A DNA stretch of 64,000 bases from Symbiodinium natans. Lineage: Eukaryota > Sar > Dinophyceae > Suessiales > Symbiodiniaceae. Positions 1 to 12,091 of this stretch are shown in pieces; position 1 is the first letter of the stretch, and each line of letters begins with the position of its first letter. The notes under the pieces are model-generated. The model was not told where the DNA came from, did no database searches, and was given only the letters and a program-made list of their open reading frames with translations. Position numbers and translations under genes: made by a program. The DNA lies in the NCBI GenBank assembly GCA_905221605.1, contig CAJNDS010000109.1, positions 125,001 to 189,000 on the forward strand, written 5' to 3'.

Positions 1-249
1 GAACCCCAAAAGCCCTAAACCCTAGACCAAATATATCTACATCAATATATCTAGATGTATATACATATAATTGATTAGTTAATTAATTAATTAAATAATT
101 AATTAATTGATAAATATGAAAAATCGAAATACAATATATAAACCCTGAACCCCCGACCCCAGACCCTGTGTCCTGGTGCGACTTTGCCGCAACCATGATG
201 GGGGTTTGCATGTCCTCATGGGACGCTTCTCAATTGAGCCATCCAGCCC

Positions 250-271
250 CCCCCCCCCCCCCCCCCCCCCC
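250..271. repeat. Poly-C tract
   Basis: About 21 consecutive C between short unique sequences. Similar poly-C tracts occur near 5641, 14442, 30671, 40665, 42080 and 59140. Confidence 0.9.
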
Positions 272-819
272 GCCCTGTAGCTTCAAGCCATGAAGGTTAG
301 CCCTACACCCAAGAGTTTAGGGGTTAGAGTTTAGGAGCTTAGGGTTTAGAGTTATTGTCTTCGGCAGTCTCCAGTCTCGGCCGAATGTGGGTGACACGCG
401 TAGCTTCAGCGGTATCACCAAGAGGCCTGCAGATTGGAAAAATGATATTCGTTCAAAGTTGATACCCTCTATTCTGGGGGTACTTACAGCAAGCGACGGT
501 AATCGTTTGGGGTACATTCGGGGCAAACCCTAAGCCCCAAAATCAAAATAAGAGTCTCGAGAAACCAACAAAGGAAAATGTGCAAGATGTCCCAGGAAGC
601 CGATCGAGCTATGACCGCTACTACGTCTTCTGAACCCTAAGCCCGAAACCCTAAGTCTAAACCCTGGACTCTAACGAAACCCCCTAAGCCGTTCAGCGGC
701 CACGCTGTTGAGGAGCAAGGAGTTCTGGCCATTCGACTACACACATCAGGGGATATGCGAGCCTCTGACTAGATTTCACCTTACGAAGAGGGCTGCAGGG
801 ACTGACATTCAATAACTCC

Positions 820-1034
820 CTAGGTTTAGGGTTTAGGGTTTAGGGTTGGGGTTTAGGGTTTAGGGTTTAGGGTTTAGGGTTTAGGGTTTAGGGTTTAGGG
901 TTTAGGGTTTAGGGTTTAGGGTTTAGGGTTTAGGGTTTAGGTTAGGGTTTAGGGTTTAGGGTTTAGGGTTTAGGGTTTAGGGTTTAGGGTTTAGGGTTTA
1001 GGGTTTAGGGTTTAGGGTTTAGGGTTTAGGGTTT
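820..1034 (+). repeat. Longest plus-orientation TTTAGGG block
   Basis: About 28 nearly perfect TTTAGGG units with two small defects (TTGGGG near 847 and a TTTAGG unit near 940). It is the longest plus-orientation run in the window and lies between unrelated spacers, so it is interstitial within this sequence rather than terminal. Confidence 0.95.
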
Positions 1035-4000
1035 ACAGTAGGGTATTAGGGTTACAGCAATACGATAGGATCACTTTTGTGGCCCTACGTCCTGACGGAT
1101 TAGGAGTCACAGGTTGTTCGGGGGGTTGGGCATGTAGTTGTGGGATTGGGCTTCCCGACGTACTGCCTAAACCCTAAACCCTAAACCCTAAACCCTAAAC
1201 CCTAAACCCTTCAGCGCTAAAGCACTCGGAGTTGTGGGCATGAAAACCCAGAAGGCAAACACCCTAAACCCTTAACCCTTAACCCTGAAGCCTAAGCCCT
1301 GAACCCTAAACAAGAAAAGGAAATCCCGCTATCTCGTAGTTATTGTTGTCCCACTATTTGTGGTACGTACCCCAAAACCCAAAATCAAAAATCTTAAGCC
1401 CCAAACCCAAATCCCTAAACCCTAAACCCGGTACCTTAAACCCTGAAACCTTAAACCCTGAGCCCCTAAACCCCAAACCCCAAGCCCCAAACCATCGAAC
1501 CCTGAACTCCCGGCAGTTCTGTAAAAACCCAGCGGACAGGGCACGTAGTAGCCTAGGTCGCCCAACCCTAAACCCTGAACCCTAAACCCAAAACCCTAAA
1601 CCCTAAACCCTGAACCCTAAACCCTAAACCCTGAACCCTAAAACCCGGCAGACAGGGCACGTAGTAGCCCAGGTCGCCCAAGCCGTGGATCCTGGCATTC
1701 CTCAGCTCAGACAAATCCGAGCTCCCGAAAAGAGTTTGGGGTTGAGGGGCTTTTAGGGTTTAGGGTTTAGGGTTTAGGGTTTGGGGTTTAGGGTTTTCGT
1801 GTTTAGGGGCTTTTGGGGTTTAGAGTTTAGGGTTTAGGCTGTAGGGACCTTGGCCACAGGGTTTAGGGTTTAGGGTTTAGGGTGAGGGCTTAGCGGCAAA
1901 GCGCCCTACTCCCTAAAGCCCTTAACCTGAAATCCCTGACCCCTGAAAGTTTTCCGGAAATCGCTTTAGCGATCTCACACCTCGGCAAGTTCATGACTTG
2001 TGGTACCAGCTCCCCATTTCCATGCAAGCCATAGTTCCGCAGAATAAGGCCAGGGGCTCCTTCACTATACCAGGCTTTGTGGGTTCAGGGATCAAGGCTT
2101 ATGTGTGTGTACGATTTAGGGTTCAGGGTTTAGGAATTAGAGGTTTAGGATTAAGGGTTTGCAAATGTATTTATAACCCTAAACCCTAAACCCTAAACCC
2201 TAAACCCTAACCCTAAACCCTAAGTTAGTACGAAAGCAAACCAACTTAGGGGTCCTTGCGAGTCAACTTACAACTAGGAGGCCCCTGCTTGTGCCTTCAA
2301 ATATTGTGGACTCTTCAAGTTTTTGCAGGCGTTTTATGTGAGGCTCGGGCTAGAAGAATACGCTCCGAAGGACAGAGCGACCAGGTCGAAATGAGGGGTC
2401 CTGTTTGGGCTTCTTCTGCGTGAGGTTTCCTTGACACTTGAGCGGGATGCATTTCTGGGTTTGTGCAAGAAGCCTAAGCCCTAAACCCTAAACCCTAAAC
2501 CCTAAACCCTACACCCTAAACGCTAAACGCTAAACCCTAAACCCTCCCTAAACCCTAAAGAACATGGCGACACTGGTGTCATGGGAGAACTCCGCTGCCC
2601 CACCGCACGCTGCCCTTTGGGCCTTTGGGCCATGTCTCTCCAGTGCTGTGCGCGATCTCATTCTGAGAAATGGCAACTGTTATTGCGAACAAACCACAGT
2701 AAACCCCTACAGTAATGCTTTCCGCAGTCTAAACAAAACCCTATAACCCTAAACTGCTGAATATTTGTGAGAGACTTGCTTAGAGGGTAGGCATGTCGTC
2801 ACCCTATGGCGTTCAGCTGACCAACGCTACACCCCAAACCCAAAACCCTAAGCTCGATCTGCATCCACTGCTGTCAGGGTCCATGTACCTCTATTCCTCA
2901 AGCTATTGCATCGAAACGTAAAAACCTTAAACCCTAAACCCTAAACCCTAAATCCTAAACCCTCAACCCTCAACCCTAAACCCTCACCCCGGGTTGGGCA
3001 AACTCTGAATGTCAGCGCAGGCGCACGTCAGCGCGACAGGCTGCGAGCCGCTCGATGATGTTGCCTGCACTTGCGTGAGGGTTTAGGGTTTAGGGTTTAG
3101 GGTTTAGGGTTTAGGGTTTAGGGTTTAGGGTTTAGGGTTTAGGGTTTAGGGTTTAGGGTTTAGGGCGTGAGGGGCCTGTTGGGGCTTCTGGAGCTTTCGA
3201 GGGGTTTGGGGGTTTTGGGTTTAGGGTCCATAGGCCTGGGGACATCCCAACCTATAGGGCTTAGTACACCCAAACCATCAGGTCCAAATACGTTGCCATG
3301 TGCAGCTTCGCTGCACTCACCAGCGAAAATGGCGCAAAGCCTTTGTGAACAGAGGGGGTTTGGGATCTAAGGAAGAGGCTGAGGGTTTAGAGTTTAGGGT
3401 TCCTAAACCCTAAACCCTAAACCCTAAACCCTAAACCCTAAACCCTGAATCCTATGCCCTAAACTGTTGGGGGTTCTGTGGCAGCTTCAGGTGCTTAGAT
3501 GGCCGCGGGTTTTTGCTGGGAGGATGAAGGGATAAGGGCTCCGAAGTCCCCGATGGAGCAGGGCGTATATGTCTTGTACCCCCAAAAGAACACCAAATAT
3601 ATACACTCACCAATATGGAAGAAGGAACCTTACATACACTCACAAAGAGAACAGTAATATAAAATCTCTGCTTCATATCATCTGGGTCGGGTTTAGGAGA
3701 GCATGGGTTTGAGGCATTAGGGCTGCTGGCCCCATTCTCACCTACCGGTCCGTTCTTTCGGGCCAAGAGGCAGCCCCGTCATTGGGCTCGTGTCCACCGC
3801 TGCCTCCTCCATGCTGGTGAAGCAGAACCTTGCTCTAGTATTAGGGCTTAGGGTTTAGGGTTTAAGGTTTAGGGTTAGGGTCAAGCTAGGCTATGCTTTT
3901 CCGCCTCTCAGCACAACTGCTTCTACAAGTTGCAACAGAACACAACATTAAGGAACATGTCTGTGCGTGCTCCGTCTTGAAGAGGCATGGGCAATATAGG

Positions 4001-7000
4001 TAGGGCTGTAAGTACATGAATGAAGGACATAATATGGGTTGCCGTTACATCTAACCTCACCTAGCAACCTACACCCATGAGAACTTAATCAGTCCCTACA
4101 CCCTAAACCCTAAACCCCAAACCCTAAACCTCAAACCCCCCAAACCCTAACCCCAAACCCCAAGCCCCAAAACCATAGGAGAACCAAGTCCTCCCCCAAC
4201 CCAGGTCTGCCTTAAAACCCTAAGAGTAGATACGTGGTCCCTGAATATCGGCTCTTAGAAGCGGACCCCTTATATACCCCTTATATACCCTGTACAAAGT
4301 AAGGGCCCATACTTCAGGAACCCTTTAAAGGGGGTAAGGGACCATATTAAGGGCCCATACACCTACCCTTATAGATGGTATAGGGAAACCAGGCTTCTGA
4401 ACTTGTCCTTCTACAATCGGAACCATCGTTTACTTCCAGGTCAAAAAAACGGAGCTTCGGATGTAGGGTGTGAGCAAGGTTTGGGGGTTTAGGGTTTAGG
4501 GTTTAGGGTTTAGGGTTTAGGGTTTAGGGTTTAGGGCCGGGCGGCTGCTCGAGGAAAGCCTTGGGGAGCCAGTTCACCGGCTGCCGTCGCAGCATTCGGT
4601 TCCGGTTCGCCAGGAAGAACCTCGGGGTTTAGGGTTTAGGGTTTGGGGTTTAGGGTTTAGGGTTTGGGGTTTAGGGCTGCTGCAGGAGAACTCTTGGCAG
4701 GAACGAAACGGACACACAAAATGCCTAAACCTGATGCCTGAAACCCGAGAAAGAGCCCATCTTTCAAAGGGGCACCAAGCGCCCGGAAGATTAAGACCAT
4801 CCTCGAGCTTCCGAAGCCAGAGAGCCACAAAGCCATAAAACGCCGAATCCTAAGCTATGAGACCCAAACATCCCTTTCGGGTTCAGGGTTTAGGGTTTAG
4901 GGTTTAGGGTTTAGGGTTTAGGGTTTAGGGTTTAGGGTTAGAGTCCCTTAAGTACACCAAAACACGACCTTGACTCGACAAACGAGCACTGACGAGAATC
5001 CAAAGACCAACACGCAACCCAAAACCCTAAACCCGAAACCCTAAACCCGAAACCCTACACCCTAAACCCTAACCCTGGAACCCGCAAGCCTGACACCCGA
5101 AATCCCTCATGGCCATGAAGCCTTGAACCCCTGAAAACCGGAACTCACCTAAGCCCTATACGCCCTAAACCCTACACGCTGAACCCTAAACCCCCCAAAG
5201 CCTGAAACCTGGAAGCCGGTGCGAAATTTTCCTGAATCCCGGGCCCCAAACCCTAAACCATAAACCCTAAAACCTAAACTATGAAGCCGGGGGCACCGAT
5301 AGAGGTAAGTCGGCCCCCAGGCAGCGAGGTACTGAAGCTTGTGCCTGGACTTCGGGTTTAGGGTTTAGGGTTAAGGTTTAGGATCTCGGGTTTAGTGTGT
5401 AGGGTCTCCATGTAAGGGAAAGCTCAAAGTCAGGAAGCGTCAGGGAGGCCCTAAGTAAGGAGGCCCCTGCATGGGAATGGAGCGATATTGCAGTCCTCTT
5501 CTGGGTTTAGGGTTTCCCTACTTGGAGTTTCAAGGTACTTTTTGCCCCAAGCATGACTGTACATATGAGCCCACCAAGTCGTCTAGGTAGTTAGAAGTAG
5601 ACAGTAGACATATCATTGGGGGTACAAGTACCAATGAACCTCCCCCCCCCCCCCCCCATCGACTCGCTGAGGACCCTACCTTCGGGTGCTTGGTGAATCT
5701 AAGTGACTTGGGGGCATTCGCGGATTTGTGTGAATATGACCCGCGAATCAAGCGTTGCTTTTCGCGCTGGGGGCGATGGTGTGCGGCTCAGGCTCGGGCT
5801 TAGAGGGTCCGAGTTAAGGTTCAGGGCTTAGGCTCCTAAACCACAAGCCCTAAACCCTAAACCCTAAACCCTAAACCCCAAACCCTAAACCCTAAACCCT
5901 AAACCCATTGAAACCCAAGGTTTCGAGTCATTTTTTGACAGGCTGCTCTACAGCCACCTCTCCCAGCGCGACCACGACGGAACGATCAGACTCGACAGTG
6001 AACTCGCCATCCGCAATCGGGTTCGAGAGCCAATCCAGCCTGAGTTAGGGTTTAAGGTTTAGGGTTTAGGGTTTAGGGTTTAGGGTTTAGGGTTTGGGGT
6101 TTGGGGTTTAGGGTTTAGGGTTTAGGGTTTAGGGTTTAGGGTTTAGGAATTAGGAATTTTGAGTTGACTAGTTTAGGAGTTTTGGGTTTAGGTTTAGGGT
6201 CTAAGGCACTTGGGTTTAGGGCCTTCGGGATTAGGGCTTAAAGTTTCCAGGGTTCATCGGGCAACAGGGTACAGCGGCTTCAGCGGCTTCAGGTTGGAGC
6301 ATTCAGGTTTCATCAGAATTAACCTAAACCCTAAACCCTAAACCCTAAACCCTAAACCCTAAACCCAAAACCCAAAACCCAAAACCCAAAACCCTAAACC
6401 CTAAACCCTGAAATGATATAGTTCACACCACATCTTCTCTTGTGACAATAGATGCTTCAGGAGCTCCAGGGAAACCGACTGGTTCAGGGACTAGGTTTTT
6501 GGGGTTGAGAGACTGGGGCACTGAGTAGGGGGGCAGCCCTCAACAAACCCCCAAGTCAAGTCAACGCCAACACCTGCAACACCTGAAGCCTGACTCCTGG
6601 AAACCTAACTAAGAAAGAAGGCCACAAGAACTTGGCTGCACTTAAAAGGGTAGCTATGAATGAAATTGTTTGCTGCCTTGTTAGGACTGTTAGGAAACCC
6701 AATAAACCCAAAAAGGCTAAGGATCTAAAGTTACAGTAAAGCACCACAAAGAGAACACCAGAACCTGACCCCCACCTCAACCCTACACCCGAGACCCGAA
6801 GCCCTAAACCCCAAACCATCGACACCTAACCGCGGCCCCGCAGTTGATTAGTGGTTTGCTAGGCAGATATCGGGTTTAGGGTTTAGGGCTCAGGGTTTAG
6901 GGTGTAGGGTTTAGCCAAGCCCCAATAGCTTTTAAAAGGCCGTATTATCAACACCCAACCTCTCCCGGAAACGGTTCAGCCATGGCGCGGGAACATGAAC

Positions 7001-7250
7001 TTGACCTGCCCCCAGACGGGATCCGTGCACCCGGAAATTTCGAAGGGACCATGCCGGTTTAGGGTGTAGGTTTTAGGGTTTTTTAGGGTTTAGAATGCAG
7101 TAACCACTTTGCGGGGCATGTAACCGTACCTGGGTGGGCAATTCATGGGAACTCACACAGGGGAACCTGGTGTCGCATCTTGCGTTCCGTGAACCTAGCG
7201 CCGCAGCGGCAGGGAGAGAAGGATCAACAGGCTGGGGGTGAGAGGGTTGC

Positions 7251-7424
7251 CCTAAACCCTAAACCCTAAGCCTAAACCCTAAACCCTAAACCCTAAACCC
7301 TAAACCCTAAACCCTAAATCCTAAACCCTAAACCCTAAAGCCTAAACCCTAAACCCTAAACCCTAAACCCTAAACCCTAAACCTAAACCCTAAACCCTAC
7401 ACCCTAAACCCTAAACCCTAAACC
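7251..7424 (-). repeat. Long CCCTAAA block (reverse orientation)
   Basis: About 24 CCCTAAA units with a few AAGCCTAAA and ATCCTAAA variants. It is followed about 100 bp later by a plus-orientation block at 7528-7646, so the two face each other across a short unique spacer. Confidence 0.94.
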
Positions 7425-9100
7425 CTAGGAAGGCTATTCAAGGGCTAAAGGGTTGAAGGAGTTCGGCTCCTGGAGGGGCCTACGGCTGCTTCAAGATTAG
7501 ATTTGAGGGCTAAGCTGCATGGTGTACCCAATGAAGGTTTAGGGTTTAGGGTTTAGGGTTTAGGGCTTAGGGTTTAGGGTTTAGGGTTTAGGGGTTTAGG
7601 GGTTTAGGGTTTAGGGTTTAGGGTTTAGGGTTTAGGGTTTAGGGTTGAAACTCTACAAGGCATAAGCCCAAAACCCTGAACCTAAAGGGCATGGGGGTTC
7701 GGAATTTTGGATTTAGGGTTTAGGGGCAAAGGGCTTTAAGGGTATTTGCCGGGATTTTGGCACAATAAGGAAGCACAGAACCCTAAACTCTGAACCCTGA
7801 ACCCTGAACCCTGAACTCTAAACACTAAACCCTAAACCCTAAACCCTAAACCCTAAGGGTTTAGGCAGCGGCGTGCTTGGAAAGCAGAGGGGGGTGGAGG
7901 CCTCTTTCACCGAGTGGATGAGGATGATGCTGGTGTCTGGCCTCACGCTGTAAGGGGGCTGCTTTTGGGTTTAGGTTTTTAGGGTTTAGGGTTTAGGGTT
8001 TAGGGTTTAGGGTTTAGGGTTTAGGGTTCCCTAAAGTTTAGGGTTCAGGGTTTAGGGCCCCGGGTTTCAAATAAGTTTTCGTCGTGCTGACGTAGTCTGC
8101 AGAAGGAGCGCTCAGGGTACGGTTCATCATACCTCTAAACCCTAAACCCTAAACCCTAAACCCTAAACCCTAAACCCTAAACCCTAAACCCTAAACCCTA
8201 AACCCTAAACCCTAAACCCTAACCCTAAACCTCAGTTCTACAGGGTTTGGGGTTTAGTGCTTAGGGTTGGTTCCACAGGCCGCTGAATAACAAAGCCTCA
8301 TCTCCTCAGAAGCCCAGAGTCCGCACCCACCCCTTGAACCCTAAAGGGTTTAGGGTTTAGGGTTTAGTGTTTAGGGTTTAGGGTTTAGGGTTTAGAGTTT
8401 AGAGTTTAGGGTTCAGTGCTTAGGGTTTTGAGCTAAGTCCTTAAAGACTGAATCCTTAAACCCTGAACTTCCGGAAAAGCACCCTCACAACCTCGTTGGT
8501 TAGCCAAGGTTCTTGTTGGACAGCAAGTGACACCAAAGCTCGGCGCGACACCAACCTCACTTTTTAACAGGGTTTAGGATTCGGGGCTCAGAGTTTGAAA
8601 GGCTGGTTAGGGATTTAGGTCTTAGGGTTTCTGAATTTGGGCCATTACTTCTGGAGCTCTTCATGTGCTTGGAGCCCTGGTATGCCTTGTCTTAAAAGAC
8701 CTAAAGGGCCCCAAACGTCCATACTTCAGAAAGGGTGGAGTTTTTTTTTGGGTCTTTTTTTTTTTTTTTGGGCCTTTCTTTTTTTTTTTGGTCGATTTTC
8801 TTGGTTTTCTCTAGGAAAACCTACTTTCCTTACATTTTGGACGGATTTTCTGTCATTTCCCTTAGGTTTTCGTTGGTTTTTCATAGGGAAAAACCTATGT
8901 TTTTTTTTACATTTTGGACGGATTTCCTGTAATTTCCATTAGGTTTTCCTTGGTTTTTCCTAGGGGGAAAACGGATTTCGTCAAACGTCAAAGCGTACGT
9001 TGCTTTTCCTTAGTTTTCCTATGGAAAACCCTATTTGAAGCACGCTTGGGTTTCTTAAAAGAAGCTATATTTTCATCGGATTCATACTTTTTTTTCAATT

Positions 9101-9790
9101 AGTTTCTCGGGCTTTGAAGCACGCTTGGTACGGCTTAAAAGAAGCGGGGTGGGGTTGGGGGGGGGGCGCAGCCCCCCCCCCATTTGCAAACACCCTGCTC
9201 ACATGATGGGTGTCAACAAGTTTCTTGGGCTTTGAAGCGTGCTCTGCAAAAAAAGCGGGGGGGCTGGGGGGGACGCAGCCCCCCCCATTTGCAAACACAA
9301 TGCTCACACGATGTTTTTCAACTAGTTTCTTGGGCTTTGAACGGCTTAAAAGAAGCGGGGGGGGTTGGGGGGTCTGCGCCCCCCATTTGCAAACACCCTG
9401 CTCACATGATGGGTGTCAACAAGTTTCTTGGGCTTTGAAGCTCTGCACGGCTTAAAAAAAGCGGGGGGCTGGGGGGGGGCGCAGCCCCCCCCATTTGCAA
9501 ACACAATGCACACACGATGTTTTTCAACTAGTTTCTTGGGCTTTGAAGCACGCTTGGTACGGCTTAAAAGAAGCGGGGGGGGTTGGGGGGGGCGCAGCCC
9601 CCCCCCATTTGCAAACACCATGCTCACATGATGGGTGTCAACAAGTTTCTTGGGCTTTGAAGCACGCACGCTCTGCACGGCTTAAAAAAAAACAAAAAAA
9701 GCGGGGGGGTTGGGGGGGGCGCAGCCCCCCCCATTTGCAAACACAATGCTCACACGATGTTTTTCAACTAGTTTCTTGGGCTTCGAAGCA
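9101..9790 (+). repeat. Alternating two-type tandem array
   Basis: Seven copies of a 98-126 bp unit start at 9101, 9219, 9324, 9422, 9530, 9644 and 9770, each with AGTTTCTTGGGCTTTGAAGC or a close variant. Each full unit contains a G-run, GCGCA and a C-run that can fold into a strong hairpin, then CATTTGCAAACAC. Units alternate: type A continues CTCACATGATGGGTGTCAAC, type B continues CTCACACGATGTTTTTCAAC. The array is therefore about three A+B dimers. Open frames across it are by-products of the repeat. Confidence 0.88.
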
Positions 9791-9792
9791 CG

Positions 9793-9958
9793 CTTCCTTT
9801 CTTCCTTCCTTGCTTCCTTCCTTTCTTCCTTCCTTTCTTCCTTCCTTGCTTCCTTCCTTTCTTCCTTCCCTCCTTTCTTCCTTCCTTCCTTCCTTCCTTG
9901 TTTTCTTCCTTTCTTTCATCCTTCCTTCCTTCCTTCCTTTCTTTCCTTCTTTCCTTCT
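9793..9958 (+). repeat. CTTC/CTTT microsatellite
   Basis: Roughly 165 bp of CTTCCTTT, CTTGCTTC and related tetranucleotides. It lies directly after the last unit of the tandem array and before the right arm of the inverted repeat. Confidence 0.95.
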
Positions 9959-10211
9959 AAAACCTACCAGAAATAACGCTTTCCTATGAAACCACAGAGA
10001 AATTACTGTTTTTCGTACGAAAAACCACGAAAATGCATCAAATCCTTTAAAAATATGGAGGGAATGGTGGTTTTCTTAGGAAAAACCAAGAAAATCGACC
10101 AAAAAAAAAAATGCCCCCCCAAAAAAAAAAGACCCCAAAAAATAGGCCCTCCATTTTGGATCCCAGATCCTTAAAATAAAGGATATCAGAAACATGGACA
10201 ATATATGAATT

Positions 10212-10236
10212 CGCAAGTAAATAAATACAGAAATAA

Positions 10237-10273
<37 letters not shown>

Positions 10274-10340
10274 AAATAAATAAATAAATAAATAAATAAA
10301 GAAATAAATAAATAAATAAACAAATAAATAAATAAATGAA
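10212..10340 (+). repeat. AAAT tetranucleotide microsatellite
   Basis: About 30 units of AAAT/AAATA with a few interruptions (ATTA, AAGA, AACA). It directly abuts the GC-rich minisatellite to the right. Confidence 0.95.
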
Positions 10341-10344
10341 TAAA

Positions 10345-11375
10345 GCAGTCCGCTCTCGCGCCCCTCTGGCTCTGTCCTCCCAGTACTACATTTGTACTAC
10401 AATTCAACGAATATCCCTCAGCTTCCTGCGCCTCCCAACACTACATTGGCACTACAATTCTTCAACGAAAATCCGTCAGCTTCCCCGCGCGCCGCCGTAC
10501 GCGCCGTCGTACGCGCCGCAGTCCGCTCTCACGCCCCTCCGGCTCTGTCCTCCCAGTACTACATGTGCACTACAATTCAACGAATATCCGATATCCCTCA
10601 GCTCCCCGCGCCGCCGTACGCGCCGTCGTACGCGCCGCAGTCCGCTCTCGCGCCCCTCCGGCTTTGTCCTCCCAGTACTACATTTAATGCATGTACTACA
10701 ATTCAACGAAAATCTTCCCGCGCCGCCACAATCCGCTTTCGCGCCCCTCCGGCTCTGTGCTGCCAGTACTACATTTGTACTACAATTCAACGAATATCTC
10801 TCAGCTTCCCGCGCCGCCGTACGCGCCGCAGTCCGCTCTCGCGCCCCTCCGGCTCTGTCCTCCCAGTACTACATTTGTACTACAATTCAACGAATATCCC
10901 TCAGCTTCCCGCGCCGCCGTACGCGCCGTCGCACGCGCCGCAGTCCGTCCTCCCAGATCTACATTTGTACTACAAGTCAATTCAACGAAAATCCGTCAGC
11001 TTCCCGCGCCGCCGTACACGCAGTCGTACACGCCGCAGTCCGCTCTCGCGCTCCTCCGGCTCTGTCCTCCCAGTACTACATTTGTACTATACTTCAACGT
11101 TCGAAATACGCGCCGTCATACGTGCCGCAGTCCGCTCTCGCGCCCCCCGGCTCTGTCCTCCGAGTACTATACATTTGTACTACAAGTCAACGAAAATCCT
11201 TCAGCTTCCCGTGCTGCCGTACGCGCCGTCATACGCGCCGTCATACGCACCGTCATACGCGCCGCAGTCCGCTCTCGCGCCCCTCCGGCTCTGACTACAT
11301 TTGTACTACAATTCAACGAAAATCCCTCAGCTTTCCGCAGTACGCGCCGCAGTCCGCAATACATTCAACGAAACT
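10345..11375 (+). repeat. GC-rich minisatellite, about 10 copies of a roughly 90-170 bp unit
   Basis: Units contain GCAGTCCGCTCTCGCGCCCC, then TCCGGCTCTGTCCTCCCAG, TACTACATTTGTACTACAAT, TCAACGAA and CGCCGTACGCGCCG. Copies begin near 10345, 10518, 10637, 10728, 10828, 10939, 11034, 11127, 11263 and 11349. The unit length varies mainly through the number of CGCCGTMRTACG sub-units. Long open frames exist in all three forward frames (429, 300 and 268 codons), but they are repeats of arginine, serine and proline, lack domains and change frame with the unit. I therefore treat them as non-coding. Confidence 0.9.
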
Positions 11376-11745
11376 CATGGGATTATCCCTCCCGGTTGCG
11401 TTTTCATATCGTTTTCATCCCCGCTTCGCTTTCATCCCCGTTTCGTTTTCATCCCCGCAGGCGCAACCCGGTTTCGTTTTCACTCCGTTCGTTGTGATCC
11501 CTGCCATGCCCGTTTCATCTTCATCCACGTTTCGTTTCAACCCCGTTAGGTTTTCGTCCAGCCGTCGTGATCCCCGCGCCATCCCCGTTTCGTTTTCACC
11601 CGTTTCGTTCCCATCCGGCCCTTGAAATCCCCACGCCATCCCCTTTCGTTTTCACCCCGCGGCTCTGATCACCAGTTTCGTTCTTATCCCCGCTTCGTTT
11701 TCATCCCCGTTTCGCTTTCACCCCGCGCCGCCATTCACCGGTATC
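11376..11745 (+). repeat. TTTCGTTTTCATCCC-type minisatellite
   Basis: Degenerate 15-20 bp units of TTTCGTTTTCATCCCCG continue directly from the previous array. Some are diverged to TTTCGTTCTTATCCC and TTTCACCCCG. No coding potential is seen. Confidence 0.85.
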
Positions 11746-11969
11746 GCTCTCTCGCGTTTTGAACCTAAACGAGAACCCAACATTCTAGATGTTTTTGGGA
11801 AAAAGCGTACTACTGTAACAATACAACCTTAATACAACTTAATACAACCTGATGCTGCGCGCATGTGGCGCACGACTTTTTTCGCACGAACGAGCAGCGC
11901 AGTGTTGCACAGGCAAGCTTTGCCGCGCGTGCCGTTCGCCGGAGAACGCATGTACAGGAGACCTCGGCC

Positions 11970-12051
11970 ACTGAGAGAGGGAAAGAGAGAGAGAGAGAGA
12001 GAGAGAGCGGGGGGGGAGGGAGGGAGGGAGGGAGAGAGGGAGGGAGGGAGA

Positions 12052-12090
<39 letters not shown>
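11970..12090 (+). repeat. GA / GGGA purine microsatellite
   Basis: A GA dinucleotide run, a GGGA block and a second GA run followed by 12 A. The purines are on the plus strand. Open frames across it are low-complexity only. Confidence 0.95.

Positions 12091-12091
<1 letters not shown>

Larger units (their letters stand above)
1..8640. repeat. Subtelomeric region of interspersed telomere-type repeats
   Basis: Blocks of TTTAGGG (plus strand) and CCCTAAA (reverse) alternate with 100-600 bp spacers of non-repeat DNA. I count more than 20 blocks, for example 820-1034 (+), 1166-1208 (-), 2470-2558 (-), 3079-3166 (+), 4876-4938 (+), 6048-6145 (+), 6322-6410 (-), 7251-7424 (-), 7528-7646 (+), 7967-8028 (+), 8133-8230 (-) and 8345-8410 (+). 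Degenerate copies (CCCTGAA, TTTGGGG, TTAGAGTT) are scattered through the spacers. No block of this kind occurs to the right of about 8.65 kb. TTTAGGG is the Arabidopsis-type telomere unit and is also used by dinoflagellates. No credible coding exon was seen in the whole stretch. Confidence 0.93.
8732..10155. mobile_element. Inverted-repeat (foldback-like) composite element
   Basis: The left arm (about 8732-8822) and the right arm (about 10070-10155) are inverted copies of each other. Both contain GGTCGATTTTCTTGGTTTT next to long T runs separated by GGGTC and GGGCC-like islands, followed by a CTAGGAAAACC-like end. Inside the left arm is a 77 bp direct repeat (starting 8830 and 8907, beginning TTACATTTTGGACGG) whose units end in palindromic TTTTCCTAGGGAAAA-like motifs. 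The interior holds the tandem array 9101-9790 and a CTTC microsatellite. No transposase-like reading frame is present, so it would be non-autonomous. A simple inverted duplication is the alternative. Confidence 0.6.

Noticed and set aside
9495..9989. 164-codon plus-strand frame
   Set aside because: It is translated from the A/B tandem array and the CTTC microsatellite, with no independent coding signal.
10336..11625. 429-codon plus-strand open frame, the longest in the window
   Set aside because: It lies entirely in the minisatellite, all three forward frames are open, the protein is a degenerate Arg/Ser/Pro repeat with frame shifts between units, and there is no domain or splice evidence.
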